A stretch of DNA of 64,000 bases, from NCBI GenBank assembly GCA_002900995.3, contig CM035307.1, forward strand, positions 1,488,001 through 1,552,000, given 5' to 3'. Shown here in pieces: positions 10,240 through 23,107 of this stretch. The position numbers were made by a program, and so were the translations under genes. The notes beneath the pieces are model-generated. The model made no database searches. It saw only the letters and a program-made list of their open reading frames with translations, and was not told the DNA's origin. Position 1 is the first letter of the stretch, and each line of letters begins with the position of its first letter. This DNA comes from Ganoderma boninense (lineage: Eukaryota; Basidiomycota; Agaricomycetes; Polyporales; Polyporaceae).

Positions 10240-13200
10240 TTACTCCGACTTCTTCTCAACCAGCTCTTTGACCAACTCCCTTAGCTCGGTAAGCTCCCTG
10301 CGGAGGTCTTTAAATTCCCTAAGCATCACCGCTTCGGTCGACTAGTCACCGAGCCGTCAATAGGTCGACCCAGATCAAGATACATGAAAAACGCACATGA
10401 GTAGTATCCGGGAAGTGCTTGATGATCTCGCTGAACGGAACTCGAGAGATTTTCAGTCCGTGCTCCGCATCTTCTCCCGTCACAACCGGGTCTTGGAAGT
10501 GGGGCGCGTCCTCTCCACCATCGTCGGGCGAGCTGAACCAGTCCTTGACCCACCTGTGCGTCGAGGGATCGAATTGCGATTCAAACAGCGCGATAACACA
10601 CAGCGGGACGAAGAACACCACTCCCATCACGTAGCGGTTAAGCTGCAAAAATTTCATTTAGTGAGTATTGCACGACGAGGACTCTGACGTACCCTCGTAT
10701 ATGCCTTGTCGCTCATGAAGCACCTGCCGCAGCGTAAGCGCATGAAATATCCCTTCATCATCGTAAGGCTTACTCGAAAGGGGCCACGAAGAAGGTTTCA
10801 ATGAGATTGAATGGCGGCGGATAAACGAACTCATCTGGAGCCCTGATCATGCCGACAACCTTGCCAGCAAAATATGTGAGGTACTCGGCAGCTGCATCAC
10901 TGATAACCTAGAACAGTTAGTCCGTAAGTAAGTAAGTACGGAATCTGCATAGCACTTGAAGAGCATGTAACGTACATCCTCATATGCTGACGCGAAGAGG
11001 GAGATCAGGATGTTCAGCAGGATAACGGCGGTCGCGACGTTCCACCTGAACCATGCAATTAACCGGGATAGTACAGGAGCAAGCTGGACATCTGGATAAC
11101 TCACAAGTAATACAAGATAAGCCCTGCCGTCCTGATGTATTGATGATTGTTAGAAGTCCAAGGAATAACCATGTTCTCGTATACTTACGACGTGCCCATG
11201 AACATGTCATAATTTGGTGACCTTCAATCGATCATCGTCAATTCAGTGAGATGACTATCCTTAAAAACAACGCACTGTAACAACGCTTGAACCAAACCGT
11301 GCAGGATCTGCCGCAGCAGTGTTCAGTTCTGGCTACTTGTAGAATGCGACTTGAGGCTTACCTCCGTCGGGTGATCCGTGTTACCATCCGCAGCATCGAG
11401 GGCGTATAGTCCCTGGAGAAAACCAAGCCCAAGCAACGCGAGAAGCTAAGTAGAAAAAGAACGGTCTGAACTGCCGTACTGCAGACGTGAAACATTGAGT
11501 ACGTACGCAGAAGAAGAAACCAGACTCCTTCAGCATCCGGGCAACACAGATTTGCATGGTCCCTATGAATCTGTGAGGTATATATGAGCTTTTCAGTAGT
11601 GATGATATCGCTAGGCACCTTACTTGTAGCCATCGAATATTGGAATGAGCTCTGTGTGGATGTCAATGTCATGTCCACGGGGTCTATGTTAAAATTGTGA
11701 CTTACTCATCCATAGCAACGGTGCAGCAAAACTAAGGCATTGAAAGCTTCGGTAACGCAAGACGTCGCTTTGACCTTGGTCGTTGAAGGTAGCTATTCCG
11801 ACGATCCGGATGACGAAAGCCGTGGTCAATAGAGCGTCCATTGTGAATGATACGATATTCCAGAACCCCAGGGCACGCCATGAGACCAGAGTAAGGAGTT
11901 TGTAGATCTGGAGTCACAACACTGCTCAGTGGATCGCCAGTAGGGAGCTCAGCTGGACGTACCGTGTGGATATCTATTCGCATTGATGCCAATCAATTAG
12001 AAGGAGATCATGAAACGAAGGAGATCATGAAACTGTGCCCGAAATACTTGCCTTGAAAAGAAAACGATAGAGCCAAGATGTACATGATAATTTCCCAACC
12101 ATCTAAGTCCCGGTGGTTGGGATCCAGCTTATCCAAGGGCTCGCGTACTGTGAGCTGATCCATGAGCCTCCACAAAACATCAGTAGGAACTGGACCGGAC
12201 GCACCTGCTTGAGAATAGGCGAAGAGGAAGAGAAACCAGACCACGATGCCGAACATATTTTGATACCTGGGGACCCCCAGGCGCACAGGATCGAGGTGGC
12301 TCCAAAAGCCGTGATAATCAAGCTGAGAGTTAGGAACAACTATGTAGGCACGAACGACCGTCAACCAACGACGTGCGAAGGACGAAAGTAACGGACATAC
12401 ATGTGACATTGCGGTCGTCGTCATAGAGCTGAACTGTCCTGCCACGCCAAAGGTCTTGCACCACTAGATGTGAATGTTTTATAAGGGTGTATGTTCAGCA
12501 TGGTGTCAGTTTTCCTTACCATCCTGCGCTTCGCTCGATGACAGGAATATAGTACTGATATATATGCATTAACATGCGGTGTTGAAAAGGTTTACGAATA
12601 AAATGCATACCAATGAGAGTCGATGGCAGTTTCCAATGCACTTGTTCTGCCACTGATGTCTCCGTCGATTTCCTTGTGTCTGAAGCGGGCACACATTATT
12701 GTAGAGACCCTCTCGGGCGCGGCGAAGTGGACCACTCGTCGAGCAAGGACCTCGCAAGCCGTGGCTAAAAGGTGTTCAGGCATAATACGGAGTTCGAACA
12801 TGTGTAGACGTTACCTCTGCATTCATTTTCCCCGTAGTCGGCAGGACTGTGGTTAGCATCGAAGACGAACTCTTTCTGTGCCCTCAGCAGACAATAGGGG
12901 AGCTTTGACAATGAAGTATTCCTCGTTCACGTCATTGAGTCGCCGTACAGAAAGAACATAAGACTCACCGCATCCGTAAAGTCTCCGGCCGCAGCAATGT
13001 AAGCATCCACGACTTGCGGGGTGATAACCCGGCTCGTGGGCTCGCTGATAGTCTCTAGAGGAACTTCAAGAGGCAGCAGCTTCAGCGTTAGAGTTTTAAC
13101 ACGCCGCACGAGGCCTGAATGAGTTTGTGGTCAATAGTGAGGATGCATTGCACGTGACAGGGGACGCACTAGTGATTGTGTCGGGGGATGGGTCGATGAT

Positions 13201-13257
13201 GGTCTCGACAATGCATGGTGCCTGGTCCTCGCTGTCAGGTCCTGCAGCAGGCATCAT
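10240..13257 (-). CDS. YVC1: Vacuolar TRP cation channel Yvc1
   Basis: Yvc1 (TRPY1) releases calcium from the fungal vacuole under osmotic or mechanical stress. The gene is split into many small exons; clear ones are 13257-13170, 13114-12969, 12902-12815, 12764-12611, 12554-12520, 12463-12401, 12339-12205 and one from 12147, all phase-consistent. The conserved N-terminal domain reads TLKLLPLEVPLETI, RVITPQVVDAYIAAAGDFTDA, LPYCLLRAQKEFV and ACEVLARRVVHFAA. Membrane segments follow: RYQNMFGIVVWFLFLFAYSQ, VSWRALGFWNIVSFTMDALL, LGLGFLQGLYALDAADG, and the pore-end AVILLNILISLFASAYEDV. The C-terminus ends in a predicted coiled coil (LREFKDLRRELTELRELVKE). One exon end near 12050 may use a GC donor. 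It is divergent from ARPC3 across 267 bp. Homology is certain; some exon borders are approximate. Confidence 0.9.
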
Positions 13258-13524
13258 AGTGTTGGATACTAGCAGCAGGCTCGGAGAGGTGTAGAGTGGA
13301 GGACAGAGAGTCCAGGGGCGACGAAACTAGTAGCAATCAAACGAGCAGAGCAGAGTTGGGGTGCACTCAGGGCGCACTTCAACTTGGCTATGACATCGTT
13401 CCTGTCCGGCATCTCGATCCGGCCAACCGCTCGCTCTTTATGGTCAACAGGCGTCAGAAAGGCGCTTGACGGCCTCGCTGTGCCTGCACAGTCCGTCGCG
13501 CACTCGCAGTACAGCACCTTCACC
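13258..13524. promoter_or_regulatory. Shared YVC1/ARPC3 upstream region
   Basis: The 267 bp between two divergent start codons must contain the promoters and 5' UTRs of both genes. No specific motif was singled out. Confidence 0.4.
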
Positions 13525-14241
13525 ATGCCCGTGAGCACTTCGTTAGTTGCACGATGCATACACAGCACTTACGATGATCTCAGGCATACCACTCGTCGCT
13601 GAACGAGGTCCCCGACGTTCGCCAGGTCGGGAACCTCTCCATTCTCCCAATCAAATCCAAGTACCGTGGACCGTCTCCCATTGGTATGTTGTCGACCGAC
13701 CTCAACGTTCACCAGCTTGTTGAATGTTCACCTCTTTCTATAGCGGATCCCTCAGAAGCAGACATCATTGACGAGACTCTCGATCTATTCCGAGCCAACT
13801 CCCTCTTCCGTAACTTCGAGATCAAGGGCCCCGCAGATCGTCTCCTCATTATCCTCATCCTCTATGTCTCTGACTGTCTAGCCAAGATCGGCACTTCAAA
13901 GACTGTCCCCAACCAAATCGAGGCAACCAAGATGCTGAACACGCTCTCCGTGGACAATTTCCCTATCCCTGGAGACGCCAATTTCGCCCTCAACGCGCAC
14001 TACGCGCCACCAGGCAGTCGCTCAGATGCCGGTGAGTGTAATTTATTTCGTCCCTCTGTTGACAATCCCATAATATCACCTCTTTGTCACAGACTACCTC
14101 CGTGGCTACCTCACCCAGGCGCGGCAAGAACTTGCACTGCGACTCGTGGAGAAGCTGTATGCAGATGGAACGGGCAAGCCTAGCAAGTGGTGGATGTCGT
14201 TCCAGAAGAGAAGGTTCATGAACCGCAGCTTGGGCACGTAA
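13525..14241 (+). CDS. ARC18: Arp2/3 complex subunit 3 (p21-Arc)
   Basis: ARPC3 is one of seven subunits of the Arp2/3 complex, which nucleates branched actin at endocytic patches and growing tips. Four exons (13525-13530, 13584-13683, 13744-14031, 14093-14241) give 181 codons with the stop, the normal family length. The first coding exon is only six nucleotides (ATGCCC), joined to GCATACCAC to give MPAYHSSLNEV, exactly the family start. Further conserved stretches are NLSILPIKSKYRGP, FRNFEIKGPADRLLIILILY, FPIPGDANFALNAHY and KWWMSFQKRRFMNR. Short-ORF gene finders would miss the start. It converges on NOB1, with 141 nt between stop codons. Confidence 0.95.
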
Positions 14242-14382
14242 CAGATACGAAGGCACGTTGTACAACAACAATGTATTACAACCATTCTCTGGGTTTCTCC
14301 TCAAGATGTCTCTCGGCGTACACAAGTGCATACTGGAACTCATGTGCGTCGTACGTCGATTCCTATCTCACCTCTCCCTGCA

Positions 14383-16005
14383 TCACTTCTTCCTCTTCCT
14401 TTCATTCGGATTCTTCCGCCCATACCCAATCGTCGGCATATCCCCATCGAAGCCCCTCGTCTTCATACTCCTCCCCTTCCCGCCTGCGCCGACGCTCACG
14501 ATCTCCGGCACCCAATCGGGGTCCATCCAGCTTCCCATGACCGTCCCGCCCTTCCCCATCTCCGCGCTCCTGCTCGCGCTATTCAGCATCCGCTTCTCCT
14601 CCCGCTCCCGTTTCCCGTCTGCCTGCTTCTTCGCGCGCTGCCATCCCGCCTGGTCCTCGCGTAAGATTAGCCCTTCCCCGGGGCCTGTCTTCGCGGACCC
14701 AGGCTTGGGCGCCGGGATCGAGTAAATCGTGCCACGCGTCTTGAACTGGAAGTTCTTTTTGAGGTGCACCTGCATCGCTGGCGTATTGGGGCCCGCGTTG
14801 GGCGAGGATATGGTAACGGATGCTCGGAGGAGGGTGGGATTTCCGCACGAAGGACAGAACTTTGCGTGATGCATCTTTGCAGATTCTGTGAGGGGAGATG
14901 AGTGAGCATGGGCCCGGGACATGTGGGAGCAGCGAGACAGCGCACTTGAAGCAGGCGTGACATCTGAGGACCCAGCTCTTCACGCGCTCTATCCGTTTGC
15001 CCTCCACTCGCCGACGAGGCCAAGGCCCATCTGCAGCAGCACGTTTTGCATCGCGAAATCGGCGGTCATACAGCCAACAAGAACGGTCTCTTGCTTTCGC
15101 TTTCCTTTCCGTCCGGCCCCTTCGGATGGCAGGAGATCGAGTGCGCGAGATTTGTGTAGTGCAACGTTGGAGGGAGTGATCCATTCACCCTCGCCATCGT
15201 CGTCGTCAGAGGGATCGTCGTATACGGCTTCCGCTTCCTCGCGGATGGTGTCTGTTCTGGCGGCGTGGGCTCCGTAGGCGGAGGATGTGATGGTTCGGGG
15301 GTAGGGGAAGAGATAGAGGGCTGCTCTGGTATATTTTCGTCTCGTATGGGTTGTAGCTCTACATCGAGCGGCACAGAGTCTTCGGGCGAATGATCGTCCT
15401 CATCCTCATCCTCGGTCGCAGATTGTGGAGGCTCTTCAGCGTCGGACGTCAATGGCTCCTCCGTATCCAGGACCTCCGCATCTGCTTCTTCAGCTGCGGC
15501 TCCCTCTTCCACCTTCACCTCAGTCGACTCGGGTTCAGCAGGGCTCGGAAGCTCTCCCGTCGGGTTCTGCTCGCCAACACCTGCCTCTTGTGTCGCTTTA
15601 TCGGCTAGATCCTTCTCCTCTTGGTCGAGCTCGTACGTCAACGCGAGCACACAGAGATCGGCATGGGAGAGGACGGAGTAATCTCCGGTCTTCTTAGCCC
15701 ACTGGATGACTACGATCGACCTTGAATATCTCAAATTGGCAGGTTGAAAGCACACGCACCATGTGCAACCGAAGTTGTCATCGGGGCCTTGACCGCGATG
15801 CTGACCCCTGCCGACAACCCAAGGCGTTCGAAGTGTTCGCGGGCATTCTTGTCCTTCAATTCATCGAGGACCTGCGGAACTGTGTAGTATGTCTCTGAAA
15901 GCCCACGCAATGGCGAAAGCGACAGAGGGGACCAGCATCGAGCACCAGGTGTTTGCAAGCAGGCTTTCGGCCGCTAGGGGCCGCCGACGAAGCTGGAGAC
16001 GCCAT
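14383..16005 (-). CDS. NOB1: 20S pre-rRNA endonuclease Nob1 (frame-broken)
   Basis: Nob1 cleaves 20S pre-rRNA at site D to form the 18S 3' end in cytoplasmic pre-40S particles. The start MASPASSAAPSG leads to the PIN domain (KHLVLDAGP, YYTVPQVLDELKDK, KKTGDYSVLSHADLCVLALTYEL), then an acidic linker, EWITPSNVALHKSRALDLLP, CMTADFAMQNVLLQMGLGLVG, the zinc ribbon (RCHACFK with KFCPSCGNPTLLR), and the C-terminal block ILREDQAGW, WMDPDWVPEI, PTIGYGRKNPNERKRKK. Introns are seen at 15759-15710 and near 14940-14880. At least four frame shifts interrupt it: near 15924-15930, 15255, 15025 and 14870, mostly single missing bases. Nob1 is essential in yeast and every domain is well conserved, so assembly error is likelier than a pseudogene, but the sequence alone cannot settle this. 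Confidence 0.85.
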
Positions 16006-16284
16006 TGAGGTCAGGACGAGAGAGAGGAGGAAAATCTTGAATCACGTGGTAGAAGGTGCTGCATATATTGGATCTAGATTGGTGATCATGGTAGGCGCTA
16101 ACGATTCAGAGGTCGCGATCCGTGCGTCATTTTCAATGAATCCGGGGCGCGCGTGAATGTCGGACGGCCGACGGACTTGCCCCCAGTCTGGGCCACAGAA
16201 CTTCATCCTCGAGTCATTCGTACACGACCAGACCGGAACACTTCGAGCTGTTCATCCTACCAAATCCTCAGCCGCCTCTGAAAA

Positions 16285-17673
<1,389 letters not shown>

Positions 17674-17931
17674 ACACGGACGACGAAGCAGTGAACACGA
17701 CAATGTATCATGGAATTTCGCGCATATATCATGGTTAAATCCACCGCAATTCCTGTTATGCGTCAGGCGTATCGTCAGTCGACGTTAAATCATGTATGCG
17801 CCCCTTCAGGTACGCAGTAGTATGTAGCAGAGTGTCTTGAGCGCTTGCTCTAACCTTCCAAGCTCCGGCAATAATCGCCTCCTCCTTTAGCGAAGTCCGC
17901 TCCCAGGCATATCGCTTCCCGTTGAACGGCC

Positions 17932-19463
17932 ATGTTCCGGTTCTTCCCACTTCTCCAGATTGTAACGGTATTCCTTGGAGTTGTATATGCTCAGCTTCAT
18001 CCGTCTGCTCCAGCGCGCTATGTAGCGCTGCCCTCACTCCGCGACCAAGCCGCGATTGTGGACAACTGGCGCGACGAGCGTCTAGAGAACATCCCTGCAC
18101 TCCTGAACAAATATAGCGTCGACGCATGGCTGGTGAGCCTCTTGATGCATCCTGGTTCCCATATTACTATTACCCTGCTGAAAACACTCCCTACAGATCA
18201 GCCAACGCGAATACGCGGAGGACACGCTCTGGTGGTCCGTCAAGGGTGCGACCGAGTACGCCCCGCACCGCCGGACCGTGCTCCTTTTCCACACGAACAC
18301 GTCTTCCCTCGCCGGACAGCCGAATCCTATGCGATGGGTCGACAACACGGGGGACGTGTGGGCGGAGCTCACCAGCATTTTCAAGACCTACAAGGCCCGC
18401 CGGGTTGCGCTGAATACGGACAAGGAGATCGCGTTCGGCGGCGGCCTCCACGTCGGTGAATACGAAGCCCTTGCGGGAGAGCTTGGGGAGCGGTGGTTGG
18501 ATCTGCGCGAGGTGAACGAGCCGATGCTTGCCGTGGAGTATATCGCAGCGAGGGTGCCTGGCCAGCTGCGATACTACCGGGACCTGCAAGAGACAACGTG
18601 GGCCCTCATCGAGGAAGGCTTCAGCGAGAAGGTAATCGCCCCGGGAGTCACGACAACTGAGGTAATACATCTTCCGGCACCAATTATGGTGGGTCGCAAG
18701 CTAACTTCGCAACCGACACTAGGACGTCGAGTGGTGGTTCCGCGAGAAGATGCTCCTCCTGAACGTGACCACCTGGAACCACCCACGCGTCTCCGTGATT
18801 ACGCCCGAATCCTTCCCTGGCTGGGCGGGTACGAAGGACGTCATCCAGGAGGGCGATCTTCCTGCATGTTGACATGGGCATCACCGCTATGGGTCTGAAC
18901 ACGGACGTCCAGCACATGGCGTATGTCCTCCGCACGTCCGAGAACGAGACCGACGCACTTCCCGGGCTCAAGGTCGGCATGCAGAAGGCGAACCGGATGC
19001 AGAACATCGTGCTTGAGAACATGCAGGCAGGGAAGACGGGCAACCAAGTCCTCAAGGAATGCCTGGACCAGATGACAGCAGAGGGAATCCGGGCCAAATC
19101 TATTCACACCCTATCGGAGACTGGGGCCATGCGCCTGGAGCCGTTCTGGGTAGGGTTTATGCCGGTATGATTGTCCTCTCCATTTGCTGATCGCCGTGTG
19201 TAGGTTTCACAAACCTGCCTACATTCGTCCCGGTCCTCGGGGAGCTACCTATCCTCAGCAACACGTATTACAGCATCGAACTTTACGCCTATCACTTCGT
19301 GGAAGAGCGCAACGAGACACTCCGCTTCCGAGTCGAAGAGAATGCCTTCTGGAATGCAACAACAGAAAAGTGGCAATTTGTCTATGGCCGCCAGGAACGA
19401 TTCCACCTCGTGAATGCGACGCGCCAAGCAGAGGCGAGGCCCTTGTTTGTAGTCCAACCCTAA
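17932..19463 (+). CDS. Secreted M24-family metallopeptidase-like protein
   Basis: A creatinase/Xaa-Pro peptidase fold protein with an N-terminal signal peptide (MFRFFPLLQIVTVFLGVVYA), so probably secreted or vacuolar. Exons 17932-18132, 18197-18661, 18723-19149 and 19204-19463 total 451 codons with the stop. Seen: DAWLISQREYAEDTLWWS, TTWNHPRVSVITP, the M24 metal-site region HVDMGITAMGLNTDVQHMAYV with two spaced Asp, IYSHPIGDWGHAPG with a conserved His, and the C-terminal ELYAYHFVEERNETL. Two single-base shifts are needed: one extra C at 18861-18862 and one missing G in the GGG run near 19091. They cancel in length. Substrate is unknown; related fungal proteins are annotated as Xaa-Pro dipeptidases. 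It converges on VPS17. Confidence 0.8.
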
Positions 19464-19618
19464 TAATTTACTATGTAACACACGAATGTGTACGGACTGT
19501 AGTGGATGAAATCATTGTCATTAGGTATCGAACCCAAACCGCTTGAGACTGCAAATACATCCACATAATAGCGCAACGGAGCGGCACATCTACGCCGCGT
19601 GGCGAAGGGATATACACC

Positions 19619-21960
19619 CTAGAACATGTTGGCGAGTTTGCTAGCAGCTTCTTTCGCGTCCAACCGCGGACGCGTGGGCTGGACACGCATCGAGGCGGAC
19701 ATGTAGGCTGGCCTGGCCATCCCCAACGGGTCCAACCCGTCGTTGGCCACCGACACCGAGAGTTCGAGCGTCCGTTCGTCGATGCATGACTGGACGTGAC
19801 AAACATCGACGCCGATAGCGGGTCGCCCAGGGGATGGGTGGTCGGAGATACAGCTGAAGGTGGTCCTGACACAGATCCGTGGAGAGGCGAGGCGGGTGTC
19901 GGGAGACCAGAGTGGGTGGCTGAGAATGCTGTCCCTGGGGGCAGACCCGCGGACATGGGCTTGGTGGGTGTGCTCGCGGATGCAGCGAGGGGCGAGTTAG
20001 GCGGCTTGACGAACATCGACTTGGAGACATCGACGAAGCGTCCGCCGAGAGGTGGGCCATTCGATAAGGGAGGAGCGAAGGACGTGTGTGAGGGTGCAGG
20101 AGAGGAGGAAGGACCGGCCCCAGGCGTCTGTGGTGAGAGCGGGCCGCGTACTGGCGACGATACGTTGTTCGGTGAAAGAGGGCCTTGTGAGATCCATTCA
20201 AGACGCGTTGGCAGTGATGGAAGGGCCGCCCAGAGGGGGATTATGCATGGATGCCGTGGCGCTCAGTGGCGGAGGAACATTGCGGGAAACGGGGCGTGGA
20301 GAGTTCGACGGAGGTCCAGACGCTGGGCGCGGGATTGCCGGTTTGGCAAAGTCCTCCAACGGAGGGATGTAGCTCGGCCGAGGTGCACTGACAGGTTTCT
20401 GTGGCGTGTACTTCTTATCTGCGTTGGCGACATCCGTACGGAGAGCTTCGAGTTCCCGTAAGTGCTGTCGCTCGTACATGATAGTAGATCGCACATGTTC
20501 CACTAGTGCCGCCGTAACATCTTCAGCAACCAGCCGTCTGTGTCGATCCAGTGCGCGATGCAGGTTCTGAGATATACCCTCGGCACGGCGAGCGAGGATC
20601 TGCTCGTACTTGTTCGCCTGAGATACATATAAAGGGTTAGATATGCACGTTCAACGCGACTCCCACCTGCACATACCTCCTCCATCTCTTCAAGCGCCTC
20701 GTCGACCCGTTGAGGGCTGATATTGTTGCTCGCCTTCAATCGTTCCATGTTTCGCCGCTTGGATATCGTGGCCTTCACAGCCGCTTGGTATTCTTCTAGA
20801 ACGCCCGTCCTCTGCTGCAAGGTCTCCTTAGCTGAACGCGCGTTCAGCCCTTGATACCCCAACGAATCCCCCACGATGACACATTCGCTGATGCCTTGCG
20901 CCTGGTCCAAATCCGCAAGACTGTGATACACACGCGCAATCTTCGCCATGGCGTTCCCGAGCGGGGGGTGCGCCTCGGTCGTCGAGACGTTGAGTAGCTT
21001 GTTGCCCATCTCCGCTTTAACGCCCGCAATAGCTAGAGCACACGACTATCAGCCCGTCTTCTCCCTCGGCGGCCCCTGCATCCAGATGCACGTACATTTC
21101 CGGGTCCTCGCCAACTTATCGATAGCCTTGGCTGCGTCGAAGAACTGGCCCTCCATCTTCGTGAGCTCGAAGCGCGCGCGCTGAAGCTCCTCGTCCTCGT
21201 CCGGCACGCCGCGGCGAATGAGGGTGAACCCGCTCGACGCCTTCTTGCGCGTGCTTGGTGTCGGCTGATACCCGAAGTCGCTCTCGACGAACGAGCGGAG
21301 CTCCTCCTCGTGTATGAGGATCGGGTCCTCGCAGACGCGCGTGAGCCAACGCTGGAGCATGATCTTGACCAGCCGGTCGTCCTCCTCGTCCGTCGGCGCG
21401 GACGTGCGCGCGAGAGGGAGCGCGGGCACGATTGTCTGCGGGTTGTTCTGGATGACGGACTCGTAGAACTGCTGGAACTCGAGATAGGAGCGCGAGACAT
21501 TGCGGTAGGTCGTACCCGTGAATTTGAGAGGTTTGTCTACCGCGGACAAGGGTGACGTCGGTTAGATGTGGGTGCTCGGATATTCACGCAGAACCCGTGA
21601 AAAGGTGGGTTTCGAGGACTCGGGAGCCAGAATGCGCACCTGTGCGTCGAACTTGATGAGGACGTCCCGCCTGTTGCGGTCGAGAGACGTAATTCGTACT
21701 CGGAGATAGGGCTCCTTCCTCTCAAACGGCTGTCCGTTGGAGGACGTATTGACGCGAGGAGAGATCAGACCTGGTTCGGGCTGGCCGTAGATTTGTGGCT
21801 CTCTCCCGTACAAGCCTGCGGGAGGGCCGCGCGACTCTTGGTGATGTGGTGAGGCTCGCTGAAGATTGGGTATGGGGTCATTGGGACTATGGGGCGTTGT
21901 TGGCCATGGTGGCTCGTCTTGTGGAAAGTTCGGGACAGAGAGGGGGTCAAACATAGACAT
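19619..21960 (-). CDS. VPS17: Retromer sorting nexin Vps17
   Basis: Vps17 pairs with Vps5 as the PX-BAR half of retromer, which returns receptors such as Vps10 from endosomes to the Golgi. The start MSMFDPLSVPNF is the most likely ATG. The PX domain begins at YLRVRITSLDRNRRDVLIKF and continues as FTGTTYRNVSRSYLEFQQFY and ALPLARTSAPTDEEDDRL. The BAR region includes GYQPTPSTRKK, ISECVIVGDSLGYQGLNARS, SKRRNMERLKASNNISP and MYERQHLRELEALRTDV. A Pro/Ser-rich tail ends LDAKEAASKLANMF, typical for the family. Frame changes are needed near 21527 (A run), near 20190 (one extra T) and near 19790. Introns are clear at the PX start and after LARTRK. A 146-bp repeat lies about 80 bp upstream of the ATG. 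Confidence 0.85.
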
Positions 21961-22040
21961 CGTGGAGGGATGTGGTGGAGGAAGAGTAGTGTGTTTCCCC
22001 AGATTCGTGCGGGCAGGCAAGGAAGGCCGGAAGCGCCAAG

Positions 22041-22186
22041 CTACAGCGGGTTTCACTGGACTTGTCGTTTGAGCGCCGAAAACGAGTGCGCCGCCATCCT
22101 GCCTTCCAACCCCCACGGGCGCTCCCCTCGAAACTTCCACCGGCCATATCTCCTCACTGGCTCGTCGTATTCACTCCATTCTTTCA
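22041..22186 (+). repeat. 146-bp repeat, intact copy A
   Basis: The sequence starting CTACAGCGGGTTTCA and ending ATTCTTTCA recurs in opposite orientation about 1 kb away, where a retrotransposon has split it. The two copies differ by only a handful of substitutions and small indels, so the duplication is fairly recent. Copy A sits in the upstream region of VPS17. No terminal inverted repeats are visible and its origin is unknown. Confidence 0.85.
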
Positions 22187-22996
22187 CTGTTCCGCTCTGC
22201 ACTGCGTCACGGATGTTCAGATATTAATTTCTCATTCGCCCCACCACCCCTCCGCTGGGCAACAAGCTCTCTTGTCCTAAGGAACCCACGTTGGACCCAG
22301 CTACCACGCATCACTCGGTAGCCCCACGCACGTACCCGAAAATCATCGGAAAGGGTTTATAGAAGTATCTTCCATGGCAGACAGTCAATACGTTGCGGAA
22401 TTTGTGTCTGCATCGTTCCACACGGAGGGCAGGTCGGAAGCCCCCCTCGGGCCTTATGAGATTTCTTGATTGGAGGATGCGGGAGGACTCGCTTGTGAGT
22501 ATTCTCCATCTCAGGCATTGGGCAAAGGGGCGAGAGATGATGCGAGATCAGAAATTGTTGCCATGACGCAAGAGATGGTGTTCAGCTTCGCCCACCAGAG
22601 GCAGCGTCACAGGGAGGTGCAGATATTTAAGGGGGAAGGCAGATTCTATTTCAACGTGATGTAGACACAAGACATACGAGAATAGCATGGTGTTTGCATA
22701 ATGTAGCGGTATTTCCGAGATACAGTGGGGCTCGGCATACAATGGATGTTTGGGGCTGGGGACGGAAAGCAATCAACGAACCTAAGATGACATCTTAGCA
22801 TCCTATTCCCTTCTCAGACTCTGCCAACAACTTTGCGCCTCGTTTGACGAAGCTTCGTGCAATATTGAGGATGATAACAGCATTGCATTGGAAGATGGTG
22901 TTGAAACAGGGTAGGAGGTGAATTGACAGGATGGAAATATACCAGAGACAATGAAACTGTACAGCGCAATAATAGTCGTCATTTCAGACCGGAAAT
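22187..22996. other. Gene-free spacer
   Basis: About 0.8 kb between the inverted copies of the 146-bp repeat. The open frames are short and unrelated to known families. It probably holds the far part of the VPS17 promoter. Confidence 0.45.
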
Positions 22997-23070
22997 TGAA
23001 AGAATGGAGTGAATACGGTGAGCCAGTGAGGAGATATGGCCGGTGGAAGTTTCGAGGGGAGCGCCCGTGG

Positions 23071-23072
<2 letters not shown>
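22997..23072 (-). repeat. 146-bp repeat copy B, first half with TSD
   Basis: Matches the end of copy A in reverse orientation (TGAAAGAATGGAGTGAATAC to GAGGGGAGCGCCCGTGGGG). Its last 12 bases, GCGCCCGTGGGG at 23061-23072, are repeated at 25702-25713 and directly abut a 32-nt T run. It is therefore one side of the retrotransposon insertion site. Confidence 0.85.

Positions 23073-23107
<35 letters not shown>

Noticed and set aside
15066..15755. Stand-alone acidic protein on the minus strand
   Set aside because: It is the middle of NOB1 (PIN domain end plus linker), with its last part in the wrong frame because of frame shifts.
23073..23104. 32-nt T run as a microsatellite or assembly filler
   Set aside because: It directly abuts a target-site duplication and lies 155 bp past the stop codon of a retrotransposon frame, so it is best read as the element's poly(A) tail.
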